Counted from the first letter of the stretch, positions 1-9,421 are shown. The stretch is 43,643 bases of DNA from an uncultured Ferrovum sp. (GCA_903905585.1 CAIVHB010000098.1:1-43643), one strand, 5' to 3'. Program-made: numbers and translations. Notes: a model not told the origin generated them from the sequence alone.

Positions 1-540
1 ACCAATCACGGTAGTGCGCGCACGCGTAGAAGCTGCGTAATCAGCCACACCAAAAGACATCGCTTCTAAGCGACGACTAGATTGTGCAATGGCCTCCACG
101 TTGGCCATACCCAGTGCGGTCTCGATCAAGACCTCGAAGCCGATACGTTTTTCACGTTTCTTTGCAGCTTCTATCTGTGTGACCATCATGTCGATGGCGT
201 ACACATCGGCAGGAACACCCACCTTAGGAATCAGGATCATATCGAGGCGAGGGCAAGCTTCAACAATATCCACCACATCGCGATACATATAGTGGGTATC
301 TAAACCATTAATACGCACCATCATGGTCTTCGTGCCCCAATCGATATCGTTCAAGGCCTGAATAATATTTTTACGAGCTTGCTCTTTATCATCAGGGGCA
401 ACGGCATCTTCTACATCTAAGAAAATGATATCGGCTGCGCTATGTGCTGCTTTTTCGAACATTGCGGGATTGGAACCGGGTACAGCAAGTTCCGAGCGAT
501 GCATACGGGCCGTAGCCTGTTCAATGATGGTAAAACTCAT
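1..540 (-). CDS. mcl: Malyl-CoA lyase, HpcH/HpaI aldolase family (3' part missing)
   Basis: Cleaves malyl-CoA to acetyl-CoA and glyoxylate, the last step of the serine cycle. The visible 180 residues start MSFTIIEQATARMHRSEL. They contain the family signatures SELAVPGSNP (about residue 16), FLDVEDAVAPDDK (about 40), the MVRINGLDT strand and EVLIETALGMAN (about 140), whose Glu belongs to the Mg/substrate site. Full proteins have about 320-345 residues, so roughly the last 45% lies beyond the left edge. The ATG at 538-540 follows a GAGGAG ribosome binding site. It lies 39 bp downstream of ppc on the same strand, so it is probably the last serine-cycle gene of the run seen here. Citrate lyase beta-like proteins share the fold, but the neighbourhood makes malyl-CoA the likely substrate. 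Confidence 0.9.
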   Translation of the reverse strand, partial: MSFTIIEQATARMHRSELAVPGSNPAMFEKAAHSAADIIFLDVEDAVAPDDKEQARKNIIQALNDIDWGTKTMMVRINGLDTHYMYRDVVDIVEACPRLDMILIPKVGVPADVYAIDMMVTQIEAAKKREKRIGFEVLIETALGMANVEAIAQSSRRLEAMSFGVADYAASTRARTTVIG

Positions 541-579
541 GGTGATTTCTCCTCGATAAAAAAATAATATTTATTTGAA

Positions 580-3315
580 CTAACCGGTTGCCCCTAATCC
601 CGCCGCAGCGCAATTAATAGACATGAGTAGCGCCTCTCGCACGTCATCACCTCCTGTTGCTCGTAACTTCCTTAATAAAAGCACCTGCTCTCTACTCACT
701 CGATTCAAAGTCTCTAGGCGACGAGCAAGGCGACGACGGTATTGCGGAAAGCGTTCAGCAACAATTGAACCCCCAGAAATCAACTGAACCATCTCTTTGG
801 TCAACTGAAATTCTTTTTCAATATTTTGAAATATTTCTGTTCTGGTATGTTCGTCAGCAACCAGATTGGCAAACTCCCTAGCGATTTCTAAGTCGACCTG
901 ACAGAGGGTTCTTTCCACCTCATCGATCACCATACGAAAGAGTTTGTAGTCACTAAACATACGACGGAGAACTTCCAAACCACGTTCTTTGCGCACATCA
1001 AGGAATGCTTTCAGCCCTGATCCCACACCGAACCATCCCGTGACCATATGGCGATTTTGCGTCCACGCAAAAACCCAAGGAATCGCGCGCAAATCAGCAA
1101 GAGACTGCGCCTGGGTTCTGCGCGCAGGACGAGAGCCAATATTCAACATCGATAGCTCTTCCAAGGGGCTTGAAGCCTGAAGGTAGGAAAGCATATCGGG
1201 GCGCTCCATGAGCTTACGATACATCGTCCAAGAGGTACCTGAAATGGCCTCCATCGCTTCCTCGTATTCATGCAGCGGCAGCTTTGCCGCTTCTCGTTCA
1301 GAAAGAAGAATGTGACTTAAAACGGCTGAACCCAGTAGCTCCATTTGAAAGGTAGCAGTCCCTCGGTTGGCATATTTGAGTGAAACCACTTCGCCCTGAT
1401 CTGTGATGCGAAACATGCCGCGTATCGTGCCCGCAGGTGCTGCATTAATTGCGCGCCCTGTGGGCACCCCCCCTCGACTGACCGAGCCACCGCGGCCGTG
1501 GAAAAAGCTCACAGAAACGCCAAATTCCTGACCAGTACGCACCATCTGACGCTGCGCCTTTGCGAGTTCCCAATTAGCCGCAAAGTAGCCACCATCCTTA
1601 TTAGAGTCGGAATAGCCCACCATGACTTCTTGCACATTGTGCTGTTGACGTAGACTTCTCTGCACCACAGGAACCGCAAGAAGCTCTCTCAGAATCTGAG
1701 GGGCTTTGCGCAAATCAGGAATGGTTTCCAACAGAGGCACGATCGGCAAGGTGCAACCTTCCATACCAGCCGCATCATTGAATAGTCCCGCTTCTTTAGC
1801 CATGAGATAAACGCCAAGCACATCCGCAGCACTATGCGTCATGCTGAGAATAAGAGATCCAAATGCCTCTCGATCAATCTTCTGACGCATTTCTGCGATA
1901 ACTCTAAAGGTCTCTAATGTTTCTGCTGCTTCGCTGCCAAGTGCAGATAAATCTCGATGTGCATTGCGAGGCTTGGTTAACTCTGACATCAACCATGCTT
2001 TCCATTCTGTGGAGTCCTCAGCAGGAGCAGGAACTCCCTGAACAATCTGATAAATCTCAGCTAAGGTTTTGTTCATTCGAATGGTGTTTTCACGAATATC
2101 TAAACGCACCGTAGAGAATCGGAAAATACCAACTTCTCTTTGTAAAGGAAGAATTAATGCCTTCGCAATAGATTCAGCTCCCGCCTCAATAAGCGCGTTA
2201 TTCATGCGAGCCAAATCAGAAAGCAACTCATCAGCAGACCGATAACCTAAGCCTGCTGAAGGCAACTCAAATCGTTCGGCAGAAGGAAGTGTCTCCTCCA
2301 GCTTGAGTCGTATCAGACCCAAAAATTGTCGAAATAATTCTCCTGGATTGCGCAATGCCAAGGCATCTCCACCAACCGTAGCGCTTAATGCCAGTCGAAC
2401 ATGATCAGCAAAATCATGAGGGATCGAAAGCGTGCGCTCAGCGATACTCATGAGACGAATCAACTCAGTAATACGATCACGATAACGACGCAGAACGGCA
2501 AGACGTGTCTCCCATAAAGTTCTGCGCGTCACTGCACTGGTGACATAGGGATTACCATCTCGGTCACCACCTATCCACGAACCAAATCCCATGAAAAACG
2601 GGACCTCTAGTTTTTGTTCTGGGAAATGTCGCGCAAATTCTGCCTCGATACGCGCCATGACCTGGGGCACCACATCAAAAAGATTCTCTTGGAAGAAATA
2701 CAAACCCCAAGCAACCTCTTGATCAACGGTAGGCTTCTCTAGTTTCAATTCACCTGTGAGCCACAACAATTCGATCTCAGTAGTAATTTGGTGATGGGCC
2801 TGCTCGCGCTCGCGAGGGGTCCAACGAGATGACTCTAGATCGAATAATTTGAGATAAATACGACGATAACGCTCCAACACTGTGACACGCTTAGCCTCAG
2901 TAGGATGGGCGGTGAGTGTGGGACGTATACGAATATGATTTAAAGCATTTTGAATTTCTTTTGCGCTTACTCCCGCCTTGCCAACCATCGCAAAGGCTTG
3001 AGCAAATGTTCCCTGAACATTTTCTGCGCCCTCTTGTGTTTCAATCAGGCGTCTATTGCGCATATCACGATTTTGCTCAGCAATAGCCAATAACTGAAAC
3101 CAAATGCCTTGGGCGCGCAACGCTTTACTGAGCAGGCCTGGGGCTAAGTCTCTGAAGGAGCTTTCTCCTTTGACAACAGAAACCACTTCTGGTTGGTATC
3201 GACTCAATACCGATGCAAATAATTCTTGCAGTAGCGCTGAGCGTGAAAAACCATCTTCAGCGAGAGGACTCTCATTCTCATTTTCAGGTGTGACGGTATA
3301 GCTTGCATCATTCAC
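580..3315 (-). CDS. ppc: Phosphoenolpyruvate carboxylase
   Basis: Carboxylates PEP to oxaloacetate, the CO2-fixing step of the serine cycle. At 911 residues it has the normal family length. Visible motifs are LTAHPTEAKR with catalytic His137, GSWIGGDRDGNPYV (Arg/Asp metal-PEP site), MVGYSDSNKDGGY, the mobile glycine loop FHGRGGSVSRGG, and IPWVFAWTQNR. The start is GTG at 3313-3315, with AAGGA about 9 nt upstream. The C-terminus reads GLGATG where most PEP carboxylases end in (Q/R)NTG, a tetrapeptide close to the active site; the stop follows directly, so this is not a frameshift. It lies between mtkB and mcl. The 117-bp gap to mtkB holds two stem-loops. The serine-cycle isoform of this enzyme is typically less sensitive to acetyl-CoA and malate than the anaplerotic one; that property is inferred from context here. 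Confidence 0.97.
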   Translation of the reverse strand: MNDASYTVTPENENESPLAEDGFSRSALLQELFASVLSRYQPEVVSVVKGESSFRDLAPGLLSKALRAQGIWFQLLAIAEQNRDMRNRRLIETQEGAENVQGTFAQAFAMVGKAGVSAKEIQNALNHIRIRPTLTAHPTEAKRVTVLERYRRIYLKLFDLESSRWTPREREQAHHQITTEIELLWLTGELKLEKPTVDQEVAWGLYFFQENLFDVVPQVMARIEAEFARHFPEQKLEVPFFMGFGSWIGGDRDGNPYVTSAVTRRTLWETRLAVLRRYRDRITELIRLMSIAERTLSIPHDFADHVRLALSATVGGDALALRNPGELFRQFLGLIRLKLEETLPSAERFELPSAGLGYRSADELLSDLARMNNALIEAGAESIAKALILPLQREVGIFRFSTVRLDIRENTIRMNKTLAEIYQIVQGVPAPAEDSTEWKAWLMSELTKPRNAHRDLSALGSEAAETLETFRVIAEMRQKIDREAFGSLILSMTHSAADVLGVYLMAKEAGLFNDAAGMEGCTLPIVPLLETIPDLRKAPQILRELLAVPVVQRSLRQQHNVQEVMVGYSDSNKDGGYFAANWELAKAQRQMVRTGQEFGVSVSFFHGRGGSVSRGGVPTGRAINAAPAGTIRGMFRITDQGEVVSLKYANRGTATFQMELLGSAVLSHILLSEREAAKLPLHEYEEAMEAISGTSWTMYRKLMERPDMLSYLQASSPLEELSMLNIGSRPARRTQAQSLADLRAIPWVFAWTQNRHMVTGWFGVGSGLKAFLDVRKERGLEVLRRMFSDYKLFRMVIDEVERTLCQVDLEIAREFANLVADEHTRTEIFQNIEKEFQLTKEMVQLISGGSIVAERFPQYRRRLARRLETLNRVSREQVLLLRKLRATGGDDVREALLMSINCAAAGLGATG

Positions 3316-3339
3316 AGCCGTGATTCCTTAATCAAAATT

Positions 3340-3405
3340 GATTGGCTTATGCCCCGGAGGGCAAGCCAATCTCAGGGCGCACGAACCTTTGTAAGGTCCG
3401 CGCGC
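3340..3405 (-). promoter_or_regulatory. Two tandem stem-loops between mtkB and ppc
   Basis: Hairpin one (3340-3371) pairs GATTGGCTT with AAGCCAATC and, beyond a 2-nt bulge, GCCC with GGGC around a CGGA loop. Hairpin two (3377-3405), read as minus-strand RNA, gives about 13 pairs including three G-U around an ACA loop. Only a short TTTT follows hairpin one, so it would be a weak terminator at best. A role in attenuation or mRNA processing and stability between mtkAB and ppc is inferred. Confidence 0.55.
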
Positions 3406-3432
3406 TTTAGACAACTTGAATGAAACTAATGA

Positions 3433-4320
3433 TCAGATGCTAGCAAGCGCCTTTGCTACGGTTGCACCTAATTCAGACGCACTAGGTGAAACGAACAAGC
3501 CATAAGACGCCATGATTTCGGCTTTCTCAGCTGCGGTATCACCTGCCGCAGAAATGATCGCGCCTGCATGCCCCATACGTCTGCCTTTTGGTGCAGTCAT
3601 ACCCGCAACATAGCCCACCACAGGCTTGGTCATATGTTCTTTGATCCAAGCTGCTGCCTCGGCCTCCTGTGGACCACCTATCTCGCCTATCATCACCACT
3701 GCCTTTGTATCCGGATCTTCTTGGAACCGTGCCATGTGATCAAGGAAGGAGCTGCCATTGATGGGGTCACCACCAATACCAACACTTGTCGTGACGCCAA
3801 TACCTAGTGCCTTCATTTGCGCAGCAGCCTCATAACCAAGGGTTCCTGATCGCGAAACGATACCCACATTACCCGGCATATAAATATTGCTTGGCATAAT
3901 ACCCAGCATGGCTTTTCCAGCACTAATAATGCCAGCGCAATTAGGCCCAACAATCGTGGTGCGCTTTTCTTTTGAGTAGCGACGCAGATAGCGTTTAACC
4001 CGCATCATATCTTGCGAGGGTATCCCATCGGTGATGATACAAACCAATTCTAATCCCGCATCTGCCGCTTCCATCAATGCGTCCGCAGCATAGGGTGGGG
4101 GAACAAACGCTAGACTGGCTTGCGCGCCGGTTTGTTCAACTGCATCACGAACCGTATTAAATACGGGGCGGTCTAGATGAATTTTCCCACCTTTTCCAGG
4201 AGTAACGCCTCCAACCACATTAGTGCCATAAGCAATCATTTCTGCGGCATGAAAGGAGGCTTTGTCTCCAGTAAAACCTTGAACAATGATGCGTGTTTTC
4301 TCATCAATTAAAATACTCAT
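3433..4320 (-). CDS. mtkB: Malate-CoA ligase (malate thiokinase) alpha subunit
   Basis: Small subunit of malate thiokinase, which makes malyl-CoA from malate, CoA and ATP. At 295 residues it is the size of MtkB and of succinyl-CoA synthetase alpha (SucD). The CoA-binding Rossmann domain begins GFTGDKASFHA (15-25). GPNCAGII (125-132) and SRSGTLGYEA (156-165) follow. The phospho-histidine is His251 in RRMGHAGAIIS. The ATG at 4318-4320 is preceded by AGAGGA. mtkA lies 26 bp upstream, so the two subunits are co-transcribed. Sequence alone does not separate malate from succinate thiokinase reliably. Placement between ppc and fchA/mtdA, directly beside mcl, makes MtkB much more likely than SucD. 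Confidence 0.93.
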   Translation of the reverse strand: MSILIDEKTRIIVQGFTGDKASFHAAEMIAYGTNVVGGVTPGKGGKIHLDRPVFNTVRDAVEQTGAQASLAFVPPPYAADALMEAADAGLELVCIITDGIPSQDMMRVKRYLRRYSKEKRTTIVGPNCAGIISAGKAMLGIMPSNIYMPGNVGIVSRSGTLGYEAAAQMKALGIGVTTSVGIGGDPINGSSFLDHMARFQEDPDTKAVVMIGEIGGPQEAEAAAWIKEHMTKPVVGYVAGMTAPKGRRMGHAGAIISAAGDTAAEKAEIMASYGLFVSPSASELGATVAKALASI

Positions 4321-4346
4321 TTTTTTATCCTCTTAAGGGCTGTGCT

Positions 4347-5516
4347 TTAGGCGACTTTTTCGCCACGGGCCAAACGAACGGATTTTTCACAGGCTTCCAT
4401 CAAGGAGTCTGCAGTGACAATAGGCAAACCGCATTCGCGGATAATTTTTTGTCCTTCCTCTACGTTTGTTCCTGCTAGGCGAACGACTAAGGGAATACTT
4501 AAGCCCTTGGCGGCTTGCACTACCCCTTCTGCAACCCAGTCACAGCGATTAATTCCCGCAAAGATATTCACCAAAATGCATTTCACGTTACGGTCTGACA
4601 AGACCAAACGGAATGCAGCTCCAACACGCTCGGGCGATGCTCCGCCACCCACATCTAAAAAGTTCGCAGGCTCACCACCGGCGTATTTGATGTTATCCAT
4701 CGTGGCCATTGCCAGACCTGCACCGTTGATAATGCAGCCGATATCGCCACTCAAACCCACATAGTTCAAACCATGCTCAGCCGCTTGCGCTTCGCGAGGA
4801 TCTTCTTCTGCGGGGTCACGCATCTCTGTGACCTGAGGACGACGGAACAGAGCGTTATCGTCAAAGGACATTTTTGCATCAAGGGCGATCACTTGGTCAT
4901 CTTTGGTCACGACCAAAGGATTAATCTCAACCATGGTGGCATCCAGATCACGAAAGGCGCGATAGCAGCCTAGAATGACTGTGACAGCTTGCGAAACCTG
5001 CTTGAGATTCAGCCCCAAACCAAATGCAATCTGACGCGCTTGGAAGGGTTGCAAACCGACTGCTGGCTCGACTTCAATTTGCATAATCGATTCTGGCTTG
5101 GTATGCGCAATCTCTTCGATTTCCATACCGCCTTCTGCAGAAGCAATGACGCGAATGCGTTCGATTTTTCGATCAAGGACAAAACCCAAATAGAGTTCGC
5201 GCTCAAATGCTGTCGCTTTCTCAACATACAAACGATGTACTACCTTACCTTCGGGACCTGTTTGATTGGTGACTAGGCGCGCACCCAGCATGGCTTGTGC
5301 TGCAGTGGCAACATCATTGTAGGTGCGGCAAAGTTTCACACCACCTGCTTTGCCACGTCCACCTGAGTGAATTTGCGCCTTGACCGCCCAATGCGCCCCA
5401 CCCAATTCCGTGGCCACATACACCGCCTGATCCGGGCTATACGCAACGCCACCCGGGGGAACAGCTACCCCAAATCCAGAAAGCAAAGACTTTGCCTGAT
5501 ACTCATGAATATCCAT
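4347..5516 (-). CDS. mtkA: Malate-CoA ligase (malate thiokinase) beta subunit
   Basis: Large subunit of malate thiokinase, 389 residues, the usual length for MtkA and SucC. The ATP-grasp domain starts [12 protein letters not shown] and contains [16 protein letters not shown] (about 47-62) and the metal-binding region [13 protein letters not shown] (about 195). The ligase domain has the glycine-rich [17 protein letters not shown] and [10 protein letters not shown], then [11 protein letters not shown] and VRLAGTN. Translation starts at the ATG at 5514-5516 behind a strong GGAGGAG site with a 7-nt spacer. The 199-bp gap to fchA upstream holds a short stem-loop. The small subunit MtkB follows after 26 bp. 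Confidence 0.94.
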   Translation of the reverse strand: MDIHEYQAKSLLSGFGVAVPPGGVAYSPDQAVYVATELGGAHWAVKAQIHSGGRGKAGGVKLCRTYNDVATAAQAMLGARLVTNQTGPEGKVVHRLYVEKATAFERELYLGFVLDRKIERIRVIASAEGGMEIEEIAHTKPESIMQIEVEPAVGLQPFQARQIAFGLGLNLKQVSQAVTVILGCYRAFRDLDATMVEINPLVVTKDDQVIALDAKMSFDDNALFRRPQVTEMRDPAEEDPREAQAAEHGLNYVGLSGDIGCIINGAGLAMATMDNIKYAGGEPANFLDVGGGASPERVGAAFRLVLSDRNVKCILVNIFAGINRCDWVAEGVVQAAKGLSIPLVVRLAGTNVEEGQKIIRECGLPIVTADSLMEACEKSVRLARGEKVA

Positions 5517-5690
5517 CTTTTTTCTCCTCCAAAGTTTCCCACCAACATGGTGGTAAATTCTTTCTTATCTAAAGTGCCCTTGGTCTTACGCCAAAAGTCA
5601 CTTGTATGATTAATTAGGTTTTTTTAAGCAAACACTGTCCCTACAACCACCCCAAAGGAGGTCGCTATTCATTCCTTTACTGTTGGTGTA

Positions 5691-5704
5691 CCGGCTAAAG
5701 CCGG
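5691..5704 (-). promoter_or_regulatory. Short stem-loop downstream of fchA
   Basis: CCGGC and GCCGG pair around a 4-nt loop, with one flanking G-U pair possible. It begins 12 nt after the fchA stop, in the otherwise featureless gap 5517-5715 before mtkA. No T-run follows it on the minus strand, so it is not a classical terminator. A processing or stabilising element is possible. Confidence 0.4.
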
Positions 5705-5715
5705 CGGGGGAACCC

Positions 5716-6345
5716 CTATCCTAGGCGACTCTTCACAAGGGCATACACAGACTCAGAACTCTCTCCGCATTCAGCCAAGAGGGCTTCAAGTTCATGCACC
5801 GCACCCGTCGCAAACTCATGATCCTTTAGCGAGGGCGCATTGATGTAAACATTAAGTGCAGCACTACGCAGTGATGCCTGAGCAGCCAGAACACCCACTC
5901 CCGCATCACTAATCACATTTTTATTGCCGATCTCAGCCGTACGCCGAGAAAGACGAACCACTGCCGCTGCAGCACGCGCACAAGCTAAAGGCGCTTCAGT
6001 CGCGCCCTTCAGGGCCGCCTGGATTGCAGCAGAGCGCTCAGTTTTTTGTTCTTCAGTTTCTTTGGGCAGCTTGTAACTTGCCATTAAACAATTAAAGGCT
6101 TCAACATCATCGGCTATCATTGCGCTCATCTCGGAACGCAAACGCTCTGACTGAATCAGGATGTCTTTCATCTCTGCTTCAACATCTTCTAAGCCTTTTT
6201 TACCAATCGTTAGGTTCGCCACCATAGAGAGCAAGGCTGCACCCGTTGCCCCCATGACTGCAGCCGCACCCCCGCCACCAGGCGTAGGCGCACTGCTCGC
6301 AAGCTCGTCAAGAAACTGACCCAGTGGTTGTTGGAGAGCGCTCAT
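5716..6345 (-). CDS. fchA: Methenyltetrahydrofolate cyclohydrolase
   Basis: Interconverts 5,10-methenyl-H4F and 10-formyl-H4F, linking FtfL to MtdA. The 209-residue protein belongs to the FTCD_C/FchA cyclodeaminase-like family. The N-terminus LGQFLDELASSAPTPGGG (about 7-24) and the following AAAVMGATGAAL helix are the family signature. A second conserved region is NKNVISDAGVGVLAAQA (about 140-156). The start ATG (6343-6345) lies 8 bp after the mtdA stop, so fchA is probably translationally linked to mtdA. This is the same pairing seen in serine-cycle methylotrophs. It is the monofunctional FchA type rather than the FolD bifunctional enzyme. Confidence 0.95.
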   Translation of the reverse strand: MSALQQPLGQFLDELASSAPTPGGGGAAAVMGATGAALLSMVANLTIGKKGLEDVEAEMKDILIQSERLRSEMSAMIADDVEAFNCLMASYKLPKETEEQKTERSAAIQAALKGATEAPLACARAAAAVVRLSRRTAEIGNKNVISDAGVGVLAAQASLRSAALNVYINAPSLKDHEFATGAVHELEALLAECGESSESVYALVKSRLG

Positions 6346-6353
6346 ATTCTTTA

Positions 6354-7214
6354 TCAGCCCACCATGGTTTTAGCGATGGCGTAGATTTCCTCTGCATCGA
6401 GAACCAAACTATTGCTCTCAAACAGTTTTGCTACGCATGCGCGTTGTAAGGCGATTTTGAGGGCGCCAAAACCAATCGCCCCGAATACAATTTTCCCATG
6501 ACGATCTGCGCCTTTGTCCATCACATCCACGCCTTCAATACCCATAGGCGGGGTGGCATTGGCATCAGCAATCATCTCTAGGCTTGCGCTGTTTTTCCAA
6601 ACATCTTCTGACAGCAACTGAATACCGCCAGCACCTGTAGCGATGATGATGTGTGCGCCTTGAATAGCTGCAGCACGACTTTCAGCATCAGGAGCTGCAA
6701 TACCTTTCACATCCAAACCAAAACGCTCTTTGATGGCTTGAACTGCCTTGAGGGCCTGCTCTTCTTTACGTGAAGTCAGGGTGACGTCTACACCCTCGCG
6801 CGCCAACATCACCGCAGCCCTGCTACCCACTGGCCCCGTTCCGGCCAAAATAACAGCCTTTTTGCCCGCTAGGGTGCGACCGTGTCCCAACCAAGCCACG
6901 CATGCTGCAGCCGTAGTATTAGAGCCGTTGCTATCCAACATCACTGATACGCGGAAATTGCCAAAGAACTTCTTTTGCACTGCCTTAAGAAGTTCTTCGC
7001 CTGCCACCATGTTGCTCCCACCCAAAAACAAGGCAGTACTTTTCTTGTCTTTGGGAGCACGGGTAAATATAGCCCCATCCACCATGGCACCTACATTCTC
7101 TGGGGTCACTCCAGCAATAGCAGTGATATGGTCTGCACCACCGTCGTAACACACGACGTTATCGAAAACTGATGGAGTGGTATCGGTATCCAATTGGAAC
7201 AACAACTTCTTCAT
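6354..7214 (-). CDS. mtdA: NADP-dependent methylene-H4F (methylene-H4MPT) dehydrogenase
   Basis: MtdA oxidises or reduces methylene-H4F with NADP(H). In serine-cycle organisms it runs reductively to supply methylene-H4F to GlyA. The start KKLLFQLDTDTTPSVFDN, the VCYDGGADHI segment, the LDSNGSNTTAAA motif (about 95-106) and the dinucleotide-binding VILAGTGPVGSRAAVML (about 122-138) match MtdA closely, as does the C-terminal AEEIYAIAKTM. Two in-frame ATGs are possible. The one at 7212-7214 sits about 6 nt after AAAGG and is preferred; the one at 7218-7220 would touch that ribosome binding site. The product is then 286 residues. It follows hprA and precedes fchA. Confidence 0.94.
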   Translation of the reverse strand: MKKLLFQLDTDTTPSVFDNVVCYDGGADHITAIAGVTPENVGAMVDGAIFTRAPKDKKSTALFLGGSNMVAGEELLKAVQKKFFGNFRVSVMLDSNGSNTTAAACVAWLGHGRTLAGKKAVILAGTGPVGSRAAVMLAREGVDVTLTSRKEEQALKAVQAIKERFGLDVKGIAAPDAESRAAAIQGAHIIIATGAGGIQLLSEDVWKNSASLEMIADANATPPMGIEGVDVMDKGADRHGKIVFGAIGFGALKIALQRACVAKLFESNSLVLDAEEIYAIAKTMVG

Positions 7215-7278
7215 GCTCATCCTTTAACTTTTTTACTGCTTTATGTTTTTATGATTCTGGGCGCCAGATCTTTTTTAT

Positions 7279-8232
7279 TTAGGTCACCAAGTGCTGCGGA
7301 GTGCCCTTATCCCAGAGTTCTACGTTATCGATTAACTGATCTGCTAAAAACTGCATCGCGCCATCAGATGCCCATGCCACATGAGGCGTGAGCAAGAAAT
7401 TGGGGCGGCGCAGATTGAGTAAGGGATGACCATCACGAGGGGGTTCAATTGTGAGAACATCAAAACCCGCCGCTGCGATTAAACCCTCGTCTAAAGCTTG
7501 GATCAGCGCTTGCTCATCGACCAAGCCACCACGTGCAGTATTAATCAAAATGGCATTGCGCTTCATTTTACGGAATTGCTCAATACCGATCACATTGCGC
7601 GTTGCTGGAGTGAGTGGGCAATGAATAGAAATCACATCGGACTGAGCCAATACTTCATCCATTGGAGTAAATTCAACATCTGGAGCCTTGGGGGGGGCAT
7701 GGTCTGCAAACAACACACGCATACCAAAAGCACGCGCTATCGCGGCGGTTCCCTGACCCAACGCCCCTTCACCGATGATGCCTAATGTTGAACCATGCAA
7801 ATCGCCAATATCATGGGTAAAGAAACAGAATTGGTCCGATTTTTCCCACACCCCTGCTTGCACGTCTTCTCGATACGCAATCAGATTTCGACGCAAACAA
7901 AGAATCATCGCAAAAGCATGCTCAGGTACAGTATGCACTGCATAGTTTCGAATATTCGCTACCGCAATACCGTGCTCTTTACAGTAAGGCACATCAATGA
8001 CGTCATAGCCCGTTGCAGCCACCGCAATCATTTTGAGATCGGGCAGCTGCGACAAAACTTCAGCACGCAGAGGAACTTTGTTCGTTAAAGCAACGGTAGC
8101 GCCTTTCAATTTCGCTACCGTATCTTCAACACCCACCGTTTTTGCATGCTCAACATAATCGGAAGCGCATGAAGGCTTACGAACTTTAGCCTTCAGCGAA
8201 TCACGGTCAAGGAAAACGACGCGGTGGCTCAT
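7279..8232 (-). CDS. hprA: Hydroxypyruvate reductase (D-2-hydroxyacid dehydrogenase)
   Basis: Reduces hydroxypyruvate to D-glycerate with NAD(P)H in the serine cycle. The 317-residue protein has the D-isomer 2-hydroxyacid dehydrogenase layout: catalytic domain, NAD-binding motif GIIGEGALGQGTA, then NTARGGLVDEQAL with the catalytic Arg region and HVAWAS with the catalytic His near the C-terminus. The chosen ATG (8230-8232, protein start MSHRVVFLDRD) comes one base after the sga stop. A longer in-frame reading would extend 29 codons into sga and lacks family similarity. The tight spacing implies coupled translation of the transaminase and the reductase that uses its product. Confidence 0.93.
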   Translation of the reverse strand: MSHRVVFLDRDSLKAKVRKPSCASDYVEHAKTVGVEDTVAKLKGATVALTNKVPLRAEVLSQLPDLKMIAVAATGYDVIDVPYCKEHGIAVANIRNYAVHTVPEHAFAMILCLRRNLIAYREDVQAGVWEKSDQFCFFTHDIGDLHGSTLGIIGEGALGQGTAAIARAFGMRVLFADHAPPKAPDVEFTPMDEVLAQSDVISIHCPLTPATRNVIGIEQFRKMKRNAILINTARGGLVDEQALIQALDEGLIAAAGFDVLTIEPPRDGHPLLNLRRPNFLLTPHVAWASDGAMQFLADQLIDNVELWDKGTPQHLVT

Positions 8233-8233
8233 A

Positions 8234-9421
8234 TTAGGCAACCCCAGGAGTTGGGCTGTTAGAACGATAGAAGTTACCCGCTGCAGCAACACCACTTCCG
8301 GGCTGTACCGAAATGCCACAATCCAACATCGCCACTTCAGCGATGGATACTGCTGCCAACATCATCCCTTCGTTCGAGTCGCCCAAGTGACCAATACGGA
8401 ATAGCTTACCTGCCACCTTAGACAAACCTGCACCGAAAGAAGTGTTGTAACGTGCATAGGCACGAGAAATCACCTTAGCACCGTCAAAACCTTCAGGCAC
8501 CATAATCGCCGAGACGGTATCGGAATACCACTTAGGATCTTTAGCGCAGAGTTTTAATTTCCATCCGTCCAGCACGGCAGCACGCACACCACCCGCCAAG
8601 TAGGCATGACGATGGAAGACATTTTCTAATCCCTCTTCCAACAGCATGGCAATTGCTTCACGCAAACCGTAGAGCATAGGAATGGAGGGGGTGTAGGGGA
8701 AGTAACCCCCTGCGTTTGATTTCACCATATCGTTGTAATCGAAATAGCAACGTGGGCTCTTAGCATGTTCAGCCGCTGCGAGCGCTTTCTGGCTCACGCA
8801 TGTCACTCCCATACCGGCAGGCAACATCAAACCTTTTTGTGAGCCGCTCACACACACGTCCACACCCCACTCGTCCATACGGAAGTCGATAGAGGCCAAG
8901 GCTGAAACTGAATCAACAAAAAGCAGAGCAGGATGTTTTACGCTATCCATGGCCTTGCGAAGTTCAGGTACATTACTCGTTACACCCGTTGCTGTTTCGT
9001 TTTGAGCAACCAACACAGCTTTGATTTTGTGCTCTTTATCTGCTTCCAGAATCTGGCGGTACTGCTCAACCGGAGCACCTTCGCCCCATTCTGCTTCGAT
9101 GATCTGCGTCTCAAATCCCAGTCGCGCAGACATGTCAGCCCACAAGTGACTGAACTGACCAAAACGCGACACTAAAACTTTGTCACCAGGGTTCAAACAG
9201 TTGGTTAATGCAGCTTCCCAGCATCCAGTTCCGGAAGAAGGGAAAAGAATGGGGGTACCGGTTTCGGTTTTGAAAATCTTTTTTAAGCCAGCAAAACATT
9301 CCAAAGCTAAAGCGGGGAATTTGGGTGAACGATGATCTTCCTGAGAAACTACCATTGCACGTAAAACACGATCGGGCACGTTTGTAGGACCCGGAACAAA
9401 TAAGAAATTACGACCAGCCAT
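8234..9421 (-). CDS. sga: Serine-glyoxylate aminotransferase
   Basis: Transfers the amino group of serine to glyoxylate, giving hydroxypyruvate and glycine. It is a class V PLP enzyme of 395 residues. Visible features are the N-terminal NFLFVPGPTNVPDRVL, SSGTGCWEAAL (about 62-72), FVDSVSALAS with the PLP-ring Asp170, and SGSQKGLMLP with Schiff-base Lys196. The ATG at 9419-9421 follows AGGAG with a 9-nt spacer. It lies between glyA and hprA, so its substrate (serine) and product (hydroxypyruvate) are handled by its immediate neighbours. Alanine-glyoxylate aminotransferase is the closest alternative name. Confidence 0.95.
   Translation of the reverse strand: MAGRNFLFVPGPTNVPDRVLRAMVVSQEDHRSPKFPALALECFAGLKKIFKTETGTPILFPSSGTGCWEAALTNCLNPGDKVLVSRFGQFSHLWADMSARLGFETQIIEAEWGEGAPVEQYRQILEADKEHKIKAVLVAQNETATGVTSNVPELRKAMDSVKHPALLFVDSVSALASIDFRMDEWGVDVCVSGSQKGLMLPAGMGVTCVSQKALAAAEHAKSPRCYFDYNDMVKSNAGGYFPYTPSIPMLYGLREAIAMLLEEGLENVFHRHAYLAGGVRAAVLDGWKLKLCAKDPKWYSDTVSAIMVPEGFDGAKVISRAYARYNTSFGAGLSKVAGKLFRIGHLGDSNEGMMLAAVSIAEVAMLDCGISVQPGSGVAAAGNFYRSNSPTPGVA

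Noticed and set aside
6748..7149. 133-codon plus-strand ORF antisense to mtdA
   Set aside because: Frame opposite a conserved Rossmann domain; composition mirrors the sense codons and no motif is visible.
7256..7274. TCTGG/CCAGA hairpin followed by T-run, terminator-like
   Set aside because: The T-run is on the plus strand, where no gene ends; on the minus strand it lies between mtdA and hprA without a U-tract.
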